Source: JACJVV01 sp047602755
GTDB taxonomy: Archaea > Nanobdellota > Nanobdellia > Woesearchaeales > JACJVV01
Length of the DNA stretch: 64,000 nucleotides
Assembly (NCBI GenBank): GCA_047602755.1
Contig: JBLKOM010000006.1
Coordinates: forward strand, 1 to 64,000
Reading direction: 5' to 3'
Both the position numbers and the translations under genes were made by a program. Below, piece after piece: positions 61,436 through 64,000 of the stretch. Under the pieces are notes generated by a model, which worked only from the letters and a program-made list of their open reading frames with translations, did no database searches and was not told the origin of the DNA. Position 1 is the first letter of the stretch. Each line of letters opens with the position of its first letter.

Positions 61436-62818
61436 ATGATGGTTAACGAACAAGAAATTAAAAATTTGGCTAATTCTTTATTAAATTCAGGTGTTGCTTC
61501 TTCAATGATTGATGCTGTTGAAAAAGCAAAAGAGATATTAACACATTCTGAGAAAACATTACATGATCTTAATAATTATGAGAAGAAAATTAAAGGAATA
61601 AAAGAATCAGATCAAGATATAAAAGAATTAGATGAAGAAATAAATGAGATTGATAATGAAATAAAAAAAGATGATGATAGAATATTAAAAGAACAACAAA
61701 AGTTAGCTGAATTAGATCAGGAAATTGAAAAAGAAGAAATAAAAGCTGGTTTAATGGATACAGAACAATATGAAGAACAACCAATAATCCCAGAGAACAC
61801 AGTAGAACAAACAAGTAATGAAGCAGAAAATGAAATAACTTCTCAGTCAGAAATAAATAGAGATGATAGTATTAAGATAGAAAATAATGAAGATCAAATA
61901 GTAGATAATAATGATGATGGAATAATTGATAATAATGATAGTGAAGATAATAATGATAATATTGAACAACAAGAATTAGAGCAGAAAGAAATAAACGATA
62001 ATAGTGATAATAATCAAGTAGATCCAGATGAGAATATAAAAATTAATCAAGACAGTAAAATTAAAGATAATCTTAATCAAGAAGAAATAAATGAAACTGA
62101 ACAAGTAACTTCTGATGTTTTAGAGGAACCAAATCTAACACAAAATCAATCTGAAAACTTAGTGAATCAAGAAAATGAGAATTCTGAAGATTTAACAAGT
62201 GATAATTTAGAGACTAATGAACAAAAAGAATCAGACCAACAAGATAATAATATAGATATTGATCAACAAGAAGAATTAAATAAACAGCAAGATGATAGTC
62301 CTGAAGAAATTCAACCTACAAATATTCAAGATTTACCTGGTTTAGAGGAAGAATCAAATCAAATTGAATCTTTAGAAGATAATCAAATTGAAGATAATAA
62401 TGTTGATAATCAACAACAAGAAAACATAGAACAAGAATCAGTTGTAAATGAAGAAAATCAAAGCAGTAATAATAATAATAATAATAACAACAATAATTTA
62501 GAATTTGAAGAAATACCTTTAACTAATGAAACCTCTGAAAATATAAATTTAGAAGATACAAACCAAAATATTTCTTCAAACGATAACGACTCTAATAAAG
62601 TAGCTGAAGAAGACATACTTAATAGCGATAAATCACTAAGCCAATTATATGAAAAAAATGAAAATGATAACAATAATGAGGATAATGATATAAAAAATCA
62701 ACCAATTATACAAGATAATGATAGTGTTAAAGAGATAAATGATACTGAAGAAGAAAAAGTGAAAAAAGAGACTGAAAACACAATGGATGATTTAATTCCT
62801 GAAGATAACGAAAATTAA
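61436..62818 (+). CDS. Acidic coiled-coil/low-complexity protein
   Basis: 460 residues from ATG 61436 (or 61439) with GAGGTG three to six nt before; an in-frame GTG at 61430 is inside that ribosome-binding site. The N-terminus is a soluble helix (NEQEIKNLANSLLNSG, ESDQDIKELDEEI coiled coil). The rest is an Asp/Glu/Asn/Gln-rich disordered region with an AAT-coded poly-Asn run. No membrane segment. Could be a scaffold; close to the two-gene operon ending in the flavoprotein (spacing ~7 bp). Confidence 0.55.
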   Translation: MMVNEQEIKNLANSLLNSGVASSMIDAVEKAKEILTHSEKTLHDLNNYEKKIKGIKESDQDIKELDEEINEIDNEIKKDDDRILKEQQKLAELDQEIEKEEIKAGLMDTEQYEEQPIIPENTVEQTSNEAENEITSQSEINRDDSIKIENNEDQIVDNNDDGIIDNNDSEDNNDNIEQQELEQKEINDNSDNNQVDPDENIKINQDSKIKDNLNQEEINETEQVTSDVLEEPNLTQNQSENLVNQENENSEDLTSDNLETNEQKESDQQDNNIDIDQQEELNKQQDDSPEEIQPTNIQDLPGLEEESNQIESLEDNQIEDNNVDNQQQENIEQESVVNEENQSSNNNNNNNNNNLEFEEIPLTNETSENINLEDTNQNISSNDNDSNKVAEEDILNSDKSLSQLYEKNENDNNNEDNDIKNQPIIQDNDSVKEINDTEEEKVKKETENTMDDLIPEDNEN

Positions 62819-62852
62819 TTAGTGCTGCTATAGTATGTACCTATTAAAAATG

Positions 62853-62860
62853 TTTATAAA
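62853..62860 (+). promoter_or_regulatory. TATA box for leaderless aIF1A
   Basis: TTTATAAA ending 24 bp before ATG 62884. Confidence 0.75.
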
Positions 62861-62883
62861 GAGATTCTTATTAGATTATAATA

Positions 62884-63237
62884 ATGGTATTCAAAAAAAC
62901 ATTTAACAAGAAAAATAATAAGAATCAGCAAACTGGAGAAGAAGTATTTAGAGTAAGAACACCAAGAGATGATGAAGTATTAGGAATTCTTGAACAAAGA
63001 TTAGGAGCAAGTAGAAATAAAGTAAGATGTTTTGATGGAATGTCACGTGTTTGCAGGATCCCTGGAAAACTAAAAAGAAAATTATGGGTTAGAGAAAATG
63101 ATATTGTTCTTGTTAAACCATGGGAATTTGGTGGAAATGAAAAAGGAGATATTGTTTTTAAATATAAATCAGTACAAGTTGATTTTTTAAAGAAAAAAGG
63201 TTATTTAGATAATCTTGATGAAATGAATGAATTCTAG
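62884..63237 (+). CDS. Translation initiation factor aIF1A
   Basis: 117 residues, OB-fold with VFRVRTPRDDEVLGILEQRL, VRCFDGMSRVCRIPGKLKRK, WVRENDIVLVKPWEF and the basic/hydrophobic end. Binds the A site of the small subunit during initiation. Basic N-terminal tail as in the family. Leaderless by the TATA spacing. Confidence 0.94.
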   Translation: MVFKKTFNKKNNKNQQTGEEVFRVRTPRDDEVLGILEQRLGASRNKVRCFDGMSRVCRIPGKLKRKLWVRENDIVLVKPWEFGGNEKGDIVFKYKSVQVDFLKKKGYLDNLDEMNEF

Positions 63238-63284
63238 AATAATAGATAATAATATAAATCTATTTTTTAAAACTATGATTTTGA

Positions 63285-63482
63285 TTAAGCTTGCTTATTT
63301 ATTTTAGTAATTTCTTGATCTATTTTTTTGATAGAATTTTCAGTCGAATTTATTTGTTTTTCAAGTTCTTTTAAATCATTATTAATATTTGCAAGTTGAT
63401 CATCTAATACTTCTTCATTAGAATCAGGATTATTAAAAGATTCCTCAAGAAACTTTTCATCATAGATTTTTTTTTCTTCCAT
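63285..63482 (-). CDS. Small coiled-coil protein
   Basis: 65 residues from ATG 63482; the longer frame starts inside AT-rich upstream sequence. A charged start (MEEKKIYDEKFLEESF) and then a regular coiled coil (LANINNDLKELEKQINS, TENSIKKIDQEITKINK). Unknown function. Divergent from the acidic protein gene downstream of 63567. Confidence 0.5.
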   Translation of the reverse strand: MEEKKIYDEKFLEESFNNPDSNEEVLDDQLANINNDLKELEKQINSTENSIKKIDQEITKINKQA

Positions 63483-63584
63483 AAATGATATATTAAGTTT
63501 TATATTTATAAAGTTTGCTTTTATTCTTTTGAAATAATTTATTTTTAACATAAAATTAATAAACTATTGAAATACTTAAACATC

Positions 63585-63827
63585 ATGACAGATAATCAAG
63601 ATGAATTAGAAGATAATTTTGAAGATGTACTTGATGAATTAGAAAAAGAAGAAAAAAAAGAAGAAAAAGAATTAGGTCAAGAGTATGAAGAAGCTAAGAA
63701 TATTGAATTAGACTTAGAAGAAGCAAGTGAAAAAGAAATAAGTCGATTTGAGGATTTTAATGATTTTGAGAAAGTAAAAAAAGAAGCTGATTCTGATAAT
63801 AAAGAAGAAAATAAAGAAGAAGAATAA
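63585..63827 (+). CDS. Very acidic small protein
   Basis: 80 residues from ATG 63585 (the TTG at 63567 lacks support). Almost entirely Glu/Asp/Lys (EEKKEEKELGQEYEEAKN). Possibly an IDP; could be a shadow of low-complexity sequence, but the start and lack of alternative frames favour a gene. Confidence 0.4.
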   Translation: MTDNQDELEDNFEDVLDELEKEEKKEEKELGQEYEEAKNIELDLEEASEKEISRFEDFNDFEKVKKEADSDNKEENKEEE

Positions 63828-63857
63828 AACTATTTCTTTAAAACAATTTAGATTAAT

Positions 63858-64000
63858 TTATTTTTGAGTTGTAATAATTATTTTATCATCAACTAAAACA
63901 GTATGTTCTGCTTGTGAAACAAAACCATGGGCCATATCAATTAATGGTGGATGATCTTTAATTATACCTAAATTTGTTAAGTCACGTAATGCTATTTGGG
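63858..64000 (-). CDS. map: Methionine aminopeptidase type 2, C-terminal end (partial)
   Basis: Open to the window edge. The last 47 residues read QIALRDLTNLGIIKDHPPLI, DMAHGFVSQAEHTVLVDD, KIIITTQK, matching the end of archaeal type 2 Map (LRxLxxxGxIxxYPxLxE, VSQAEHTvlV). It removes initiator Met. The N-terminal catalytic part lies beyond 64000. Confidence 0.85.
   Translation of the reverse strand, partial: QIALRDLTNLGIIKDHPPLIDMAHGFVSQAEHTVLVDDKIIITTQK

Overview
The window is a strongly AT-rich, gene-dense archaeal chromosome segment. Archaeal or eukaryote-like information genes are everywhere: exosome Rrp4/Rrp41/Rrp42, proteasome alpha, RNase P proteins Pop5 and Rpp21, Cbf5, Sm-like protein, RpoK, aIF1A, ribosomal proteins eS8, eS19, eL31, eL37 and eL39, Taw3, and type 2 methionine aminopeptidase. 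tRNA genes carry bulge-helix-bulge type introns. Tiny information genes sit beside many large low-complexity secreted proteins, class III (pilin-like) leaders of the KGQAAMEF type, and scattered bacterial-type enzymes (RsuA-type pseudouridine synthase, HPr-like domain). This combination suggests a DPANN archaeon, most likely of the Woesearchaeota/Pacearchaeota group. That placement is inference; no 16S rRNA gene is present.

Layout. 1-4.0 kb (minus strand): a thrombospondin-3-like Ca-binding repeat protein cut by the window edge, two paralogous Cys-repeat membrane proteins and a GDSL lipoprotein, followed by tRNA-Leu(GAG). 4.3-13.3 kb: an NTP transferase, an AroQ/chorismate-mutase-like protein, a membrane-anchored lipase, a degenerate ParA/MinD protein, a DEAD-box helicase, peroxiredoxin and an SDR. 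13.4-17.7 kb: a surface adhesin with a 621-bp exact internal duplication, its secreted neighbour, and intron-containing tRNA-Leu(TAG). 17.8-23.4 kb: an MscS-like channel fused to a C39-type peptidase domain, an RsuA-type synthase, the eL37/Sm pair, a DNA glycosylase, a THEP1-type NTPase and eS8. 23.5-32.6 kb: a 1303-residue Cys-rich surface protein translationally coupled to a winged-helix protein, a DUF357/PIN pair, and a 1200-residue FG-GAP/MopE-like secreted protein. 32.7-42.1 kb: Ski2-like helicase, a tandem HPr-like protein, MetRS, an S-layer-type domain protein, HisRS and a nucleotidyltransferase. 42.1-46.6 kb: two paralogous surface proteins flanking Taw3. 46.7-50.6 kb: RpoK and the exosome/proteasome/RNase P operon. 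51-54.6 kb: a short leader ORF coupled to an S26 signal-peptidase-like protein and a small lipoprotein, a CorC-type protein and Cbf5. 54.7-56.5 kb: eL31 with a long repetitive tail, eL39 overlapping eS19 out of frame, and Rpp21. 56.6-59.3 kb: pilin-like proteins, a tRNA-Asn with a 12-nt intron and a tRNA-Ile that appears to carry three insertions. 59.3-64 kb: a methyltransferase/membrane protein/flavin-reductase-like/acidic coiled-coil run, aIF1A and the end of Map.

Two modes of translation initiation can be read. Several genes have a TTTATAAA box ending 23-24 nt before ATG, implying leaderless mRNAs. Operon-internal genes and many surface-protein genes have Shine-Dalgarno motifs (GAGGTGAT, AGGTGA, GGGGG-type). 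No CRISPR array, insertion sequence or prophage was seen. The most novel-looking items are the multi-intron tRNA-Ile, the MscS-C39 fusion, the tandem HPr-like protein, the orphan AroQ-like protein and the eL39/eS19 overlap.
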